This document shows positions 8,063 through 17,313 of a stretch of 45,712 nucleotides of DNA, piece after piece. The notes below the pieces were generated by a model. The model did not search any database, was not told where the DNA came from, and saw only the letters and a program-made list of their open reading frames with translations. The position numbers and the translations under genes were made by a program. Position 1 is the stretch's first letter; each line of letters begins with the position of its first letter. Where the stretch lies: the IMG/VR virus record IMGVR_UViG_3300024262_000004, positions 1 to 45,712 of that record. One strand, given 5' to 3'. This DNA is from a virus.

Positions 8063-11000
8063 CAACTGAAGAAATGCTTGAACTCGAAAAACAGGAAGAA
8101 GAAGAAAAAAGGAAAACATCTGGTAGTTATTACGCTGGGGACATTCCTAAGAAAGAACCTGTCAAAGAAGTTCAATCAGGTGGCGGTGGAACTGCTGGTG
8201 CTATTAAAGAACCTAAATTCATAACTACCGCTGAAATGCTTGAACTCGAAAAGAAAGATGTTCCTGAACAGTCAACCTTTGATTATCTTAATACTTCTAT
8301 TGAGAAAAACTATAAAACTGCTATGAAACTTGAAAAGGAATTAACCGAATTTGACACTTCTATGGAAGGTATACCCGAAGAGTTTAAACCTTCTTTTGTA
8401 TCTAACTACAATAAGAAATTAACAGATTTTAATACTTTAGTCTCCGGTATAAAAGATGATATCAGTAAGAGAGATGAAATAATAAAGAATAAGAATATGC
8501 AGATATTCATTAAAAATAAGCAGTTAGGATTTAACCAACCTCAAGGAGAAGTTATGCCCGAACCTACTTGGGGAGAAGTAATAAAACATCGTCTTACAGC
8601 AGGAACAGCAGGGTTTCAGGCAAGTTTAGTAAATCTTTTCAGATTGGTTGATATGGGAGTAACTAAACTGACTGACCCTATTAATAAATTAATTCCTATT
8701 GATGACGAAAAAATGAAAGCCTTTGAGGAAAAGTATGGTGAAAAGCCCAACCTGAACACGACCGATATGTTAACCAAAATAGTAGAAGAGTCGGAATCAA
8801 TAGAGAGTATGAATAGACAACAAGCAGAGAGTAAGAATTGGTTAAAAAAATTAATTGGAACAGGATTAGAGGCTATGCCTCAAATAGTAGGGTCAACAGT
8901 ATTAGGTGCTGGTATGCCTCTTCTTGGAGAACTTTCTTCTACTAAACCTTTATACGAAATTACTAATAGAGTTATACAGATGATACCTTTTGGAGTAAGT
9001 TCAGGAGCCGGACACGCAAGAAATTTTGAGAAAGAGTTTGAAGCATTAGATAAAGAAGCTCCTTATTTAAGTATGGTATTAGCTGGGGTATTAGGCGGTG
9101 CGGGTGAAACAGCTACCGAATTACCTATCTTTATGGGATTGGCAAGTTTAGTAAAAGGTGGAATGAAAGGGATTGTTAATGAAGGTGCTAAAACATTGGT
9201 TGGTAAATATGGTAAAGCAGGAATTGAAGTTATAAAAGATATGGCTTTGCAACCTTGGCAAGAAGCTGAAATGGTTTCCATAGAAAAAGCAATTAAAGAA
9301 GCTCTGGGATTACCACAGGATTGGTCGTTTAAACCTATGATTAAAGAAATGGGCGAAGCTGCTTATGGTGGTTTTGCTATGTTTTTAGTTACGTTTGGTT
9401 TAGGTGGTGCTGTTGGGGGGAGTGCTATGGTTGCAAACAAGACACTACAAAAAGTAGATGACTTTATGCAGAACAAAGATGATATCAGGGGAACATTATT
9501 GAAGATAGCACAACTTCAAGGTGTTTTACCTGAAGGTGGAGAAGAAGTTGCTTTGGCTTATCAGGAAGAACTTTCTGAAGAAGAAAGAAAAGCCTATGCA
9601 AAAAAATATGATATTCCTTTAGAAAAAGTACCAAAAACAAAAGAGGTATTAGACAAAGCTGATGTTACTTCTGAAACGGTAAGCGAAGAGACTATAAATA
9701 AAATAGAAGAGAGATTTGGAACAAAGGCTACACCTGAAAGCGTGTTAAAAAAGGTTAAGGAAAGTGTATCGCAGGAGAAACAAACCACCGAGCAAAAGGC
9801 AGTCGAACCCATTACAGAAAAGGCAATAACTAAAGAAGAAGAAGCCGAACCTACTCCTGAAGAAATAAGAGAAACATTCAAAGGAGACTATTTAAAGACA
9901 ACCGAGAAGAACAAAGAACTCTTTTATAGTAAATATGATGAGGTCTATAGTAAAACCAAAGAAAGTTCAGAGAAACTAATCAATGAAAAAATAGCTGAAC
10001 TTAAAGAAGAAAGTGGGAAGGGTGTAGAAAGAGGTGGACTTAAAAAAGATGAAGAGGGCTATGTACAAGGGGTTATACCTACCATAAGTAATAATCCTAA
10101 ATGGTATAGGGATTTTTACGAGAGGAATAAAAAAGCACCGACTAATGAGGATTTAAGAAATATAGCCATAGACCAATTATCAAAAGGTTATACCGAAGAT
10201 TACGGAGAAGTTCCTGCTAATCAGAATTTTAATAAACTTGAAGCACAAATTGAAAGCTATGAAACTATGTTAGCTGATATTAAAGAAGGGGATTATTCTT
10301 TCGCTAAAGACCCGAATAAGTTAAATAAGAAATTAGAAGAAATGAAAAATAGTAATAAACAGATTACTTCCGAACACGCAAAAGTAACTAAAGAACTTGA
10401 GAGTTTAAAAGAAGGTTTGAAAGATAAATACATAGAGTTGAGAAAAGAAGCCTATGCCAGAGAAGAAGAGGAAATAAAGAAAGGTATTGAAAGAGGCGTA
10501 GCAAAAGAAAAAGTAAAACTAAACGAAGAAGAAGAAATAAATAAATTCTTTAAAGCGGAAGAAGAATATCCGGGAAAGATAATCAAAGAAGAAAAAAGAG
10601 ATATAAAGCAAGTCAAAATAAAAGACATTCCCAAAGATGAAATGAAAACAGGCAATAATCTCATAAGAGATATACAGGTAATGATAAAGAAAAAGGGTTT
10701 AACCGATACTCAAGTTAGCGATATCAAAATGAAAGTGGGAGGGGCAAGGCATCTATCAGGCAAGACCTACAGAATGTCACTACCGAAGCTACAGGCTGTC
10801 CTGAAGGCTATTGAGAAGGCAAGACCTAATCAGGTTGGTTATAAGAAAGTTGTTACTCTTAAAACTGAAAATAAGATACAGTCCTTAAAAGATAACCTGA
10901 TAACTAAGTTACAAATGGACGAAGCAACCTATAAAAAAATATTAGAAAGTGAAGGTGTTTATAAAGAAGCCAAATACATAGACGCTGCACACTTCATTAC

Positions 11001-13224
11001 TGAAGAACAGGGGAAGAAAATCATCTACCGTTTAATAGACGAAGCTGAAATTCTCAAAATAACGCTTCCCTTAAAACAGGCAGTAGAAAAGAACCCTGCC
11101 ATTAAAAAGATAGTAGATAAACTAATAAGTCGTATAAGAACAGAAGGGGACAAAAGAACCAAAGACCCCCATGAACTAAACTCCATGAGAAAGTATATTC
11201 AAATCATGGAGAAGATAATGAACTCACCTATCTTTTCAGTTTATCAGGACTTGATTAATTCTCATCTTGAGAACAAAGCAAAGTTGAGTGAATTTATAAA
11301 CAGTTACGAAGAATACAAAGACTTGATGAGTGATGAGAAGTCCCTCTTGAGAATAGAACATTATATTGCTTCCAAGACTAATTTATTAAATAAACCTGAA
11401 ATGCCTAAAGACATCACCGCAAGAGAAGTCGAGTTAGCTAATAAGATTGAGGAAGTTTTAGAGGACTATCAGGCAAGGGCAAGAACAGAAAAGTTTTTAG
11501 ACAACATAGATAGCTTAGACAAAATGCCTCAATATGTAGAGTATAAAAAAGAGATAGATAAAGCACTTGATATTTATGAGAGTAAAGGATATGACGATTT
11601 AGTCGAGTATATGAAAACTCAAGAGTGGGGAGTGATACAAAGCGGATACTCACCTTATCAAGTTATCTCTACTAAGGTGAGAGAATATGAACCTAAGCCT
11701 ACCACGTTTAACAAAGGGCATATCAAAGTAAGGAATGACATTGAATACAAAGAACAGGACAGGAATATCATTCAAAGATTATTCTCTTATAAAAAATCAA
11801 TGGATAACTTAGTAGTAATGAGACCAAAGATAAGAGCTTTTATGACCTTAATAAACAAAGACTTAAATAAGTTCGAGAACCCAACAAGGGTAGAGAGAGT
11901 TATTGAAACTTTTATGAACGAACTAAAAGGATATAACCGAGCAGATAACTGGTTTGACAGAGGTATAAATCGTTTATATGCACAGGCTATGCAGGTTATT
12001 ATCATGCCGAGTATCGTTTTATCAGGAAGGAATTTACTTCAGAATGCAGCCTTTGGTTTTGATAAATCTCTTTTGATAGACCCTCGAAATAAGAGTTTAA
12101 CTAAAGATGAAATAAATTATCTTAATACTTATCTTAAACAGACAGAGTTTATGAAAGCTGACTGGTTCATGGTAGGAGAGAAACCTTTATCCTTCAAGAT
12201 AGGTGGAGTACAAATAGGGTTAGAACGACTTACCAAAATGATAAACAAGATAGGTATATATCCTTACTCCGATTTAGCCAATAGACACATGGCTTTTTGG
12301 GGAAAGATAAACCAAGTGAAGAGAGCCTTTAACAAAGATGTATCACTTGAGAAACAAATGGAAGAAGCTAAATTTAGTGACATGGAATTAATTGAACAAA
12401 AGAGGGCTTTAGAGATATTAGCTAAAGACGGTAAAGAAGAAATGGCAAAATACGTGGCAAGAGTTTTTGTAGATGATATCCATTTTCTTTATGACCGTTC
12501 ACAACGTTCCCCTGCTGAAATGGGGAGAGTTGGAAAGTGGTTTGGAAACTTGATGTTATTTCCTCGTGCTTATTGGGAGATGTTACATAAACAAGGTGGG
12601 AAAATGGTAAATAAGAACATTCCCATAAAAGAAAGATTGAGGGCGTTTAAAGTATTAGCCAATGTTATTGGTGGGGGTATGTTAGTTGGAGCTGCTTTTC
12701 AAATGGTTACAGGCAGACAGGACAACCCTTATGACCCTTTACAATTATTAGCTTATGAGCCTGGTGGTTTGGCTATAGGAACGGTTCAAGCTGCTTCGGC
12801 AATATATATAGATATTATCAAAGTTGCAGGTGGAGATATGGAAGCCTTAAAGAGTTTAGCTACTGAAATACCTGCCGCAGCGGATATGTTTATACCTTTC
12901 TATGCTTATTTAGTTAGAGCTATTGAGGCTTCTACTGACAGTAAAAACATAGACCGAAAAGCGATAAGAAAGTTAATTATGTTAATTGATAAAGAATATG
13001 AAGTAAGAGGGGGTGCTTATAAATTAGAACGTAACGCTATGGAGAAATGGCAATACTTCTTATCCGGTGCTGGTATTGATGTAAAAATAAAAGAAAAAGC
13101 AAAAGCAAAGTCAATTCCAACAGGCAATATAGATATTAGAAAAGAATTTACGAATGAGGGATTTGATATTCGCAAAGAGTTTAGTAGTGGAGGATTTGAT
13201 ATTCGGAAAGAATTTGGAGATTAA
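8038..13224 (+). CDS. Giant internal virion/ejection protein (large polyvalent-type)
   Basis: This 1728-residue protein is the largest product. An 'ITT.EMLELEK' motif occurs twice near the N-terminus (about residues 7-17 and 61-71). Hydrophobic, glycine-rich, membrane-active-looking segments lie at about 272-300, 345-376, 443-465, 1314-1335 and 1539-1557. A long charged coiled-coil zone spans about 480-1150. The last 45 residues carry three copies of '[FI]DIRKEF'. Length, tandem placement after two other internal proteins and fold pattern fit proteins ejected with the DNA by podoviruses (T7 gp16 or P22 gp16 type in role) and 'large polyvalent' phage proteins. No lytic transglycosylase motif was evident. 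Confidence 0.65.
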   Translation: MGETGIFITTEEMLELEKQEEEEKRKTSGSYYAGDIPKKEPVKEVQSGGGGTAGAIKEPKFITTAEMLELEKKDVPEQSTFDYLNTSIEKNYKTAMKLEKELTEFDTSMEGIPEEFKPSFVSNYNKKLTDFNTLVSGIKDDISKRDEIIKNKNMQIFIKNKQLGFNQPQGEVMPEPTWGEVIKHRLTAGTAGFQASLVNLFRLVDMGVTKLTDPINKLIPIDDEKMKAFEEKYGEKPNLNTTDMLTKIVEESESIESMNRQQAESKNWLKKLIGTGLEAMPQIVGSTVLGAGMPLLGELSSTKPLYEITNRVIQMIPFGVSSGAGHARNFEKEFEALDKEAPYLSMVLAGVLGGAGETATELPIFMGLASLVKGGMKGIVNEGAKTLVGKYGKAGIEVIKDMALQPWQEAEMVSIEKAIKEALGLPQDWSFKPMIKEMGEAAYGGFAMFLVTFGLGGAVGGSAMVANKTLQKVDDFMQNKDDIRGTLLKIAQLQGVLPEGGEEVALAYQEELSEEERKAYAKKYDIPLEKVPKTKEVLDKADVTSETVSEETINKIEERFGTKATPESVLKKVKESVSQEKQTTEQKAVEPITEKAITKEEEAEPTPEEIRETFKGDYLKTTEKNKELFYSKYDEVYSKTKESSEKLINEKIAELKEESGKGVERGGLKKDEEGYVQGVIPTISNNPKWYRDFYERNKKAPTNEDLRNIAIDQLSKGYTEDYGEVPANQNFNKLEAQIESYETMLADIKEGDYSFAKDPNKLNKKLEEMKNSNKQITSEHAKVTKELESLKEGLKDKYIELRKEAYAREEEEIKKGIERGVAKEKVKLNEEEEINKFFKAEEEYPGKIIKEEKRDIKQVKIKDIPKDEMKTGNNLIRDIQVMIKKKGLTDTQVSDIKMKVGGARHLSGKTYRMSLPKLQAVLKAIEKARPNQVGYKKVVTLKTENKIQSLKDNLITKLQMDEATYKKILESEGVYKEAKYIDAAHFITEEQGKKIIYRLIDEAEILKITLPLKQAVEKNPAIKKIVDKLISRIRTEGDKRTKDPHELNSMRKYIQIMEKIMNSPIFSVYQDLINSHLENKAKLSEFINSYEEYKDLMSDEKSLLRIEHYIASKTNLLNKPEMPKDITAREVELANKIEEVLEDYQARARTEKFLDNIDSLDKMPQYVEYKKEIDKALDIYESKGYDDLVEYMKTQEWGVIQSGYSPYQVISTKVREYEPKPTTFNKGHIKVRNDIEYKEQDRNIIQRLFSYKKSMDNLVVMRPKIRAFMTLINKDLNKFENPTRVERVIETFMNELKGYNRADNWFDRGINRLYAQAMQVIIMPSIVLSGRNLLQNAAFGFDKSLLIDPRNKSLTKDEINYLNTYLKQTEFMKADWFMVGEKPLSFKIGGVQIGLERLTKMINKIGIYPYSDLANRHMAFWGKINQVKRAFNKDVSLEKQMEEAKFSDMELIEQKRALEILAKDGKEEMAKYVARVFVDDIHFLYDRSQRSPAEMGRVGKWFGNLMLFPRAYWEMLHKQGGKMVNKNIPIKERLRAFKVLANVIGGGMLVGAAFQMVTGRQDNPYDPLQLLAYEPGGLAIGTVQAASAIYIDIIKVAGGDMEALKSLATEIPAAADMFIPFYAYLVRAIEASTDSKNIDRKAIRKLIMLIDKEYEVRGGAYKLERNAMEKWQYFLSGAGIDVKIKEKAKAKSIPTGNIDIRKEFTNEGFDIRKEFSSGGFDIRKEFGD

Positions 13225-13227
13225 TAA

Positions 13228-13365
13228 CTATCTCATAAAGTTATTAAACCAGAAAAATATTAGAGGGTGAAAAAAGTGAACAAAGATAATTATAAGTGCC
13301 CAAACTAAAATAGCTTTTAAAAGATTGAAAAGAACATGGGGGACTTTACTTAACATGACCTTCAT
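13228..13365 (-). CDS. Antisense small membrane peptide with its own promoter
   Basis: This 45-residue peptide (starts MKVMLSKVPHVLF) has one strong hydrophobic segment, 'LLKAILVWALIIIFVHFFHPLIFFWF'-like, covering most of its length, plus a few basic residues. A perfect GGAGGTGG ribosome site (13371-13378 on the opposite strand) and a near-consensus promoter lie directly upstream. It is the only minus-strand gene in the late block and converges on the giant ejection gene. Candidates are a small lysis/antiholin or superinfection-exclusion peptide, or a type I toxin; none is proven. Confidence 0.65.
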   Translation of the reverse strand: MKVMLSKVPHVLFNLLKAILVWALIIIFVHFFHPLIFFWFNNFMR

Positions 13366-13384
13366 ACTAACCACCTCCTGATTT

Positions 13385-13413
13385 AAAATATCATAAAAAT
13401 AGGCAAATGTCAA
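13385..13413 (-). promoter_or_regulatory. Sigma70-type promoter for the antisense peptide
   Basis: On the minus strand TTGACA (13413-13408) and TATTTT (13390-13385) are separated by exactly 17 bases, followed by the ribosome site at 13378-13371 and ATG at 13365. Confidence 0.75.
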
Positions 13414-13425
13414 TAGAAAGTAAAT

Positions 13426-13830
13426 ATGCCCAATAAAAAAGAATATATGAAAAAATATTATATAAAAAATCGTCAACGAATATTAGAACGGAACGAACAA
13501 TATCATCAAGCAAATTATCAACAAATTGTAGAATATAAAAAGCAATATTATGAAATTAATCGGGAAAATTATAGGATATCATCTCAAAAACGGCGTAAAA
13601 ACAATATAGAAAAAGTTAGAAAAGCAGATTTAAAACATTACAATAAGAGAAAACGTAATTTAGGTTTTAACCCTTTAAATAAATATTTTGAAGGGTCAGA
13701 AGCTCATCATATTAATAAAAATGATGTGCTTTATATATTAAAATCATTACACCGGAGTATTTCCCATTGCTTAGAAACAGGTAGAAATATGGATAAGATA
13801 AATAGATTAGCAATGGAAAGTATTTTATAG
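13426..13830 (+). CDS. HNH-type endonuclease with repetitive basic N-terminus
   Basis: This 134-residue protein has an N-terminal lysine/tyrosine-rich helical module (repeated 'EYMKKYY', 'EYKKQYY' units, residues 1-80). A compact C-terminal HNH-like motif follows: 'EAHHINKNDVLYI' then 'LHRSISHCLETGR'. Such stand-alone HNH proteins are phage mobile endonucleases. It lies in the gap opened between the ejection gene and the tail-fibre-like gene. Four other proteins here share the same kind of N-terminal module. Ribosome site is weak. Confidence 0.7.
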   Translation: MPNKKEYMKKYYIKNRQRILERNEQYHQANYQQIVEYKKQYYEINRENYRISSQKRRKNNIEKVRKADLKHYNKRKRNLGFNPLNKYFEGSEAHHINKNDVLYILKSLHRSISHCLETGRNMDKINRLAMESIL

Positions 13831-13838
13831 GAGTAAAT

Positions 13839-14000
13839 ATGTGGACTAAAGTAGATAAAAACAAGGAAGATTGGATTAAAGAAGATAAGAGTGATTTTGG
13901 CTGGTTCCAACATGGGTGGTTCTTCGATTGGTTCTCTAATACGTTATGGAAACCAGTGGTAAAAACTATTAGTGACTGGACTAAAATAGAGAAGGAGTGA
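13839..14000 (+). CDS. Small Trp-rich protein
   Basis: This 53-residue peptide starts at ATG 13839 after a GGAG site and has eight tryptophans, clustered in 'GWFQHGWFFDWFSNTLWKPV'. Its stop lies within the ribosome site of the next gene, so the two are coupled. An amphipathic membrane-interface helix is likely. No family recognised. Confidence 0.55.
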   Translation: MWTKVDKNKEDWIKEDKSDFGWFQHGWFFDWFSNTLWKPVVKTISDWTKIEKE

Positions 14001-14005
14001 TTTAT

Positions 14006-15016
14006 ATGAAAAGATTATTCTTAGTATTATTTTTAATAAGCATAATAACAATAACTGCTTTTGGGTTATCTGGAACTACAACTTCAAATGGATATTTTTA
14101 TTTACCCGGATATGGTAGCTTTGGGACGGAAGAGTATAACGCCTATAACGCCTATATGGAGATAGCAGATAACGCCATTAAGGATAACGAAACCGCTATC
14201 GCTGCTATTGTAGGTACGAGCTTGCCTTTATACTACTTACAAACAGAGATAAATACCTTAACTAAAGTAGAGGCTATATATGAAAAAGATATTGTAGATA
14301 CAACGGAACTTGCCACCGCATTAGGTGCTTATATTTTAACAACTGAAATAGGCACTTCTGTTCAGGGATTTATGGATAATTTATATGATATTGGTGAGAT
14401 GACCCCAGGAAGTGGTGCTATCATCATTGGTAAAGGGGTAGATACTTCATTCCAACTTGTGGATGGCGTATTTAGCGATTATGATACTCACTTACTTAAA
14501 CACGAGTCAGGTGGATTAGAAGCTGATGTAAGTGCTTATGATGGATTAGTTAAAATAACAGGTGGGGCTACTTCTGCCGTTACTGATAATTCAGCTACTT
14601 GGAATAATGCTGCTGCAAGCGGTGCAAACTCCGATATAACTTCATTAACTGGCTTAACCACTCCATTATCAATGGCTCAAGGTGGTACAGGTGTAGCTAC
14701 TGGTGCTTTACTTTTATTAAGTACTACAACCGTATCGTTTGCTGCAGACGCTGATACAACTTTATATACCGTTCCTACTGGAAAGAGGTGTATTTTGACT
14801 CACGTTATTGTAGTGGCGGCAGCCGACGCAGGTGCAACTACGACACTTTCAATCGGTGCGGATGGTGCAGAAACAGACTTTATTCCTGCAAATACATTAG
14901 AAAATTTAGATGCTCAATATGACAGCGTTATTCTGCAACCTATACCTAATACTACACCATTAAAGATTAAGTCTTATGTAGCAGCAACGGTTATTGAGGC
15001 ACAAGTAGCAAGTTAA
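14006..15016 (+). CDS. Tail-fibre-like protein with signal peptide
   Basis: The start is ATG 14006, 9 bases after GAAGGAG. The 336 residues begin with a clear secretion signal (MKRLFLVLFLISIITITAFG). They then show phage fibre features: a 'DSYDTHL..H.....' type segment and the widespread fibre linker 'DITSLTGLTTPLSMAQGGTG' around residue 208. The rest is a beta-rich C-terminal domain. A signal peptide on a fibre-like protein is odd, because virion proteins normally assemble in the cytoplasm. It may be exported to modify the cell surface, or the N-terminal segment may act in the virion. Confidence 0.6.
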   Translation: MKRLFLVLFLISIITITAFGLSGTTTSNGYFYLPGYGSFGTEEYNAYNAYMEIADNAIKDNETAIAAIVGTSLPLYYLQTEINTLTKVEAIYEKDIVDTTELATALGAYILTTEIGTSVQGFMDNLYDIGEMTPGSGAIIIGKGVDTSFQLVDGVFSDYDTHLLKHESGGLEADVSAYDGLVKITGGATSAVTDNSATWNNAAASGANSDITSLTGLTTPLSMAQGGTGVATGALLLLSTTTVSFAADADTTLYTVPTGKRCILTHVIVVAAADAGATTTLSIGADGAETDFIPANTLENLDAQYDSVILQPIPNTTPLKIKSYVAATVIEAQVAS

Positions 15017-15082
15017 AGTGGGGCAGCAGGGAATACAGTTTATCTATTTGGAATATTATATTAAGTAAAAGGAGATGATGTA

Positions 15083-15334
15083 ATGGAATTAGATATCGTA
15101 GAACTTATAAAGAGCTTAGGCTTCCCGATAGCAGTATGTATTATATTGCTATGGCGACTTATACCGACAGTGAATGGACTAAAAGATGTAGTTAATGAGG
15201 CGGTAGTGGTTATAACAAAATTAGAAGGCGTAGTAGAAAAGGACAGCGAGAACACAAGAGATATGTCGATAGGTGTCAATGCCCTGACCGCTGAGATAGC
15301 AAGGCTAAGAAAAAATGGAGATAAGAAGGAATGA
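15083..15334 (+). CDS. Holin candidate
   Basis: This 83-residue protein has one N-terminal membrane segment (about residues 9-30, 'KSLGFPIAVCIILLWRLIP') and a charged coiled-coil C-terminus. It is translationally coupled (ATGA, 15331-15334) to the endolysin gene. That pairing and shape fit small class III-like or BhlA-like phage holins. There is no second candidate directly next to the endolysin. Confidence 0.65.
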   Translation: MELDIVELIKSLGFPIAVCIILLWRLIPTVNGLKDVVNEAVVVITKLEGVVEKDSENTRDMSIGVNALTAEIARLRKNGDKKE

Positions 15335-15771
15335 GTATCTTCTTCTCAAAGAACTTCAAATATTCAGAAATAGCTTGTCCTTGCTGTGGAAAGGATAGAC
15401 CGATTCATCCACAACTAACTTTTTTATTACAGGCATTAAGGGACAGAATAGGCAATCCAATTTATATTACCATCGGCGGTGGTATCCGCTGTAAAAAGTA
15501 TAACAAACGGATAGGTGGATATATAGACTCTCCTCATTTATACGGTAAGGCTGTAGATATACACGCTGGTATGGATATTGTATCGCTTGCGATACAAGCT
15601 AAAAAGATTGGCTTCTCCCGGATAGGTTTATATCCTTTTAGTCACTTTATACATGTTGATGTAGTTGAACCTTACCCAAGTGAAAGCTGGGTTAGAGATG
15701 TTAACGGTAAGTATAAATATTTTAAGACTTTAGAAGAAGCAATAAAGGAGGAAACATTTGTCAGATTATAA
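15331..15771 (+). CDS. Endolysin, M15-type peptidase
   Basis: This 146-residue protein has the zinc-peptidase pattern of the M15/VanY-like family: 'SPHLYGKAVDIH' (His and Asp zinc ligands, about residues 68-79) and 'HFIHVDV' (His, about 107-113). An N-terminal 'SEIACPCCGK' segment is typical of phage M15_3 proteins. It would cut peptide cross-links of peptidoglycan during lysis. It lacks a separate cell-wall-binding domain. It follows the holin candidate directly. A copy of the 16-nt palindromic repeat is embedded in its coding sequence at 15580. Confidence 0.85.
   Translation: MSIFFSKNFKYSEIACPCCGKDRPIHPQLTFLLQALRDRIGNPIYITIGGGIRCKKYNKRIGGYIDSPHLYGKAVDIHAGMDIVSLAIQAKKIGFSRIGLYPFSHFIHVDVVEPYPSESWVRDVNGKYKYFKTLEEAIKEETFVRL
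15580..15595. repeat. 16-nt CTTG hairpin repeat, copy in endolysin
   Basis: GTATCGCTTGCGATAC is a perfect palindromic stem around CTTG and extends to 20 bp with flanking TT/AA. It is coding here (IVSLAI). One of at least seven related copies in the genome. Confidence 0.75.
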
Positions 15772-16885
15772 ATGCCCTTTTTGTGGCTCTACAAACTTAA
15801 CAAAACGAGGCTTTAGCTCATACAATAAACAAAAATATAAATGTGAAGATTGTGGCAGATATCCGACAGAAGGGGCTAAACTAAACAGGGATAAAGAGGA
15901 TATAATATTAAAGTCTAATGATAGAAAACTAAAAGACTTATTAATAAAAAGTAGTTTTTCTATTGAGGAATTAAGCAATCAAACTGGCTTAATACCCAAA
16001 GAAATAAGAGAAAAAATCAAAGAATTAGAAGATAAACAATATAACATTAATTACACCGATAATAAAGTCGAACTTACAAAAGAAATGAAGTCAGGTAATA
16101 CTCAAAAATTAAACATAGATTACTGGAAAGGCGATTTAATAAAAATAGGCTTTGTATCCGATACTCACTTATGTTCTAAATTTGAGAGGTTAGATGAGCT
16201 TAATTTAATCTATGATGTTTTTGCAGATGAAGGAATTGAAGTAGTTTATCATGGTGGAAATTTTATTGAGGGAGAAAGTAGATTTAATAAATTCGAGATA
16301 CATACAATAGGAATGACTCCACAAGTAGATTACTTTGTAAAGAATTACCCTCAGAGAGAAGGTATATTAACAAAGTTTATAGCTGGGGACGATCATGAGG
16401 GATGGTATTCCCAAAGGGAACGGATTAACATTGGCGGATATACCCAAATGCAAGCTGAAGAAGCAGGTAGAAAAGATTTAGAGTATATTGGATATTTAGA
16501 ATGTGATATACCCTTTGAAGGTATAGAAGGTGAGTCATGGATGAGGGTTATGCATGGTGGCGGTGGCACTGCTTATGCTTTATCGTATACACCTCAAAAG
16601 ATTGTAGAGAGTTACGAAGGTGGAGAAAAACCCAGGATATTACTTTTAGGCCATTATCATAAAATAGATTACTGTTATCCGAGAGAAGTTCATGTAATAC
16701 AAATGGGTTGTTTTAAGGATCAAGATACATGGATGAGAAAAAAGAAAATACAGGCACATATTGGCGGTGGTATCCTGCACATGAGATTAGCCAAAGACGG
16801 AACGATTAACCGAATAATGCCAGAATTTATTACATTCTTTAATAAGAAATTCTATATTGGAAATGATAAATATTGGCTGCGTTGA
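15758..16885 (+). CDS. Metallophosphoesterase with N-terminal zinc ribbon
   Basis: This 375-residue protein begins at TTG 15758 (AAGGAGG 7 bases upstream) and overlaps the endolysin end. Residues 5-31 form a zinc ribbon (CPFCGS...YKCEDCG). Residues from about 128 carry metallophosphoesterase motifs: 'FVSDTHL' (D, H), 'HGGNFIEG' (in place of GD...), 'AGDDHEG' (in place of GNHE) and 'GHYHKID'. It probably acts on nucleic acids or nucleotides. The two non-canonical motif residues could shift metal use. Related proteins occur in many phages; their role is unsettled. Confidence 0.8.
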   Translation: MSDYKCPFCGSTNLTKRGFSSYNKQKYKCEDCGRYPTEGAKLNRDKEDIILKSNDRKLKDLLIKSSFSIEELSNQTGLIPKEIREKIKELEDKQYNINYTDNKVELTKEMKSGNTQKLNIDYWKGDLIKIGFVSDTHLCSKFERLDELNLIYDVFADEGIEVVYHGGNFIEGESRFNKFEIHTIGMTPQVDYFVKNYPQREGILTKFIAGDDHEGWYSQRERINIGGYTQMQAEEAGRKDLEYIGYLECDIPFEGIEGESWMRVMHGGGGTAYALSYTPQKIVESYEGGEKPRILLLGHYHKIDYCYPREVHVIQMGCFKDQDTWMRKKKIQAHIGGGILHMRLAKDGTINRIMPEFITFFNKKFYIGNDKYWLR

Positions 16886-16893
16886 GGTGATTT

Positions 16894-17301
16894 ATGTTTG
16901 ATATAAAAGAATATGGGAAACAATATCGTGGGAACCATCGGGAAGAATCCAAGAAATATGCTAAACAATGGTATAAAGATAATCGTGAAAAAGCAAGAGC
17001 CGCCATGAAAAGATATCGTGAAAACCATCGTAAAGAATTGTGTGAAATGGAGAAAATACGAAACAGAAAAAGAACTCCCTATATAGTGATAGCACAGGAA
17101 AAGATAGGTCGTGAATTAAGAGATGGTGAGGGGGTTCACCACATAGATATGAACAACAAAAATAATAATCCAGAAAATTTATATATTTATGAAAATAATT
17201 CAAAACACCAAAAAATACATGGAAGTTTAAATAGATTAGTAGCCGAACTTTTAAAGAATAATATTATTGAATTTAAAGATGATAAATATTGGATAAGATA
17301 A
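16894..17301 (+). CDS. HNH endonuclease
   Basis: This 135-residue protein has a basic, Tyr-rich N-terminal module ('EYGKQYRGNHREESKKYAKQ', with later 'KRYRENHRKE') and an HNH core 'GEGVHHIDMNNKNNNPENLYIY' around residues 83-106. That matches the HNH_3-type homing endonucleases. It sits between metallophosphoesterase and the nucleotide-metabolism-like gene, typical of an inserted mobile gene. The ribosome site is GAGGTGA. Confidence 0.8.
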   Translation: MFDIKEYGKQYRGNHREESKKYAKQWYKDNREKARAAMKRYRENHRKELCEMEKIRNRKRTPYIVIAQEKIGRELRDGEGVHHIDMNNKNNNPENLYIYENNSKHQKIHGSLNRLVAELLKNNIIEFKDDKYWIR

Positions 17302-17313
17302 TTGGAGGAAATT

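Noticed and set aside
13228-13476. 82-residue version of the antisense membrane protein starting further upstream
   Set aside because: The longer start would lie upstream of the promoter and ribosome site. The ATG at 13365 is perfectly placed for both.
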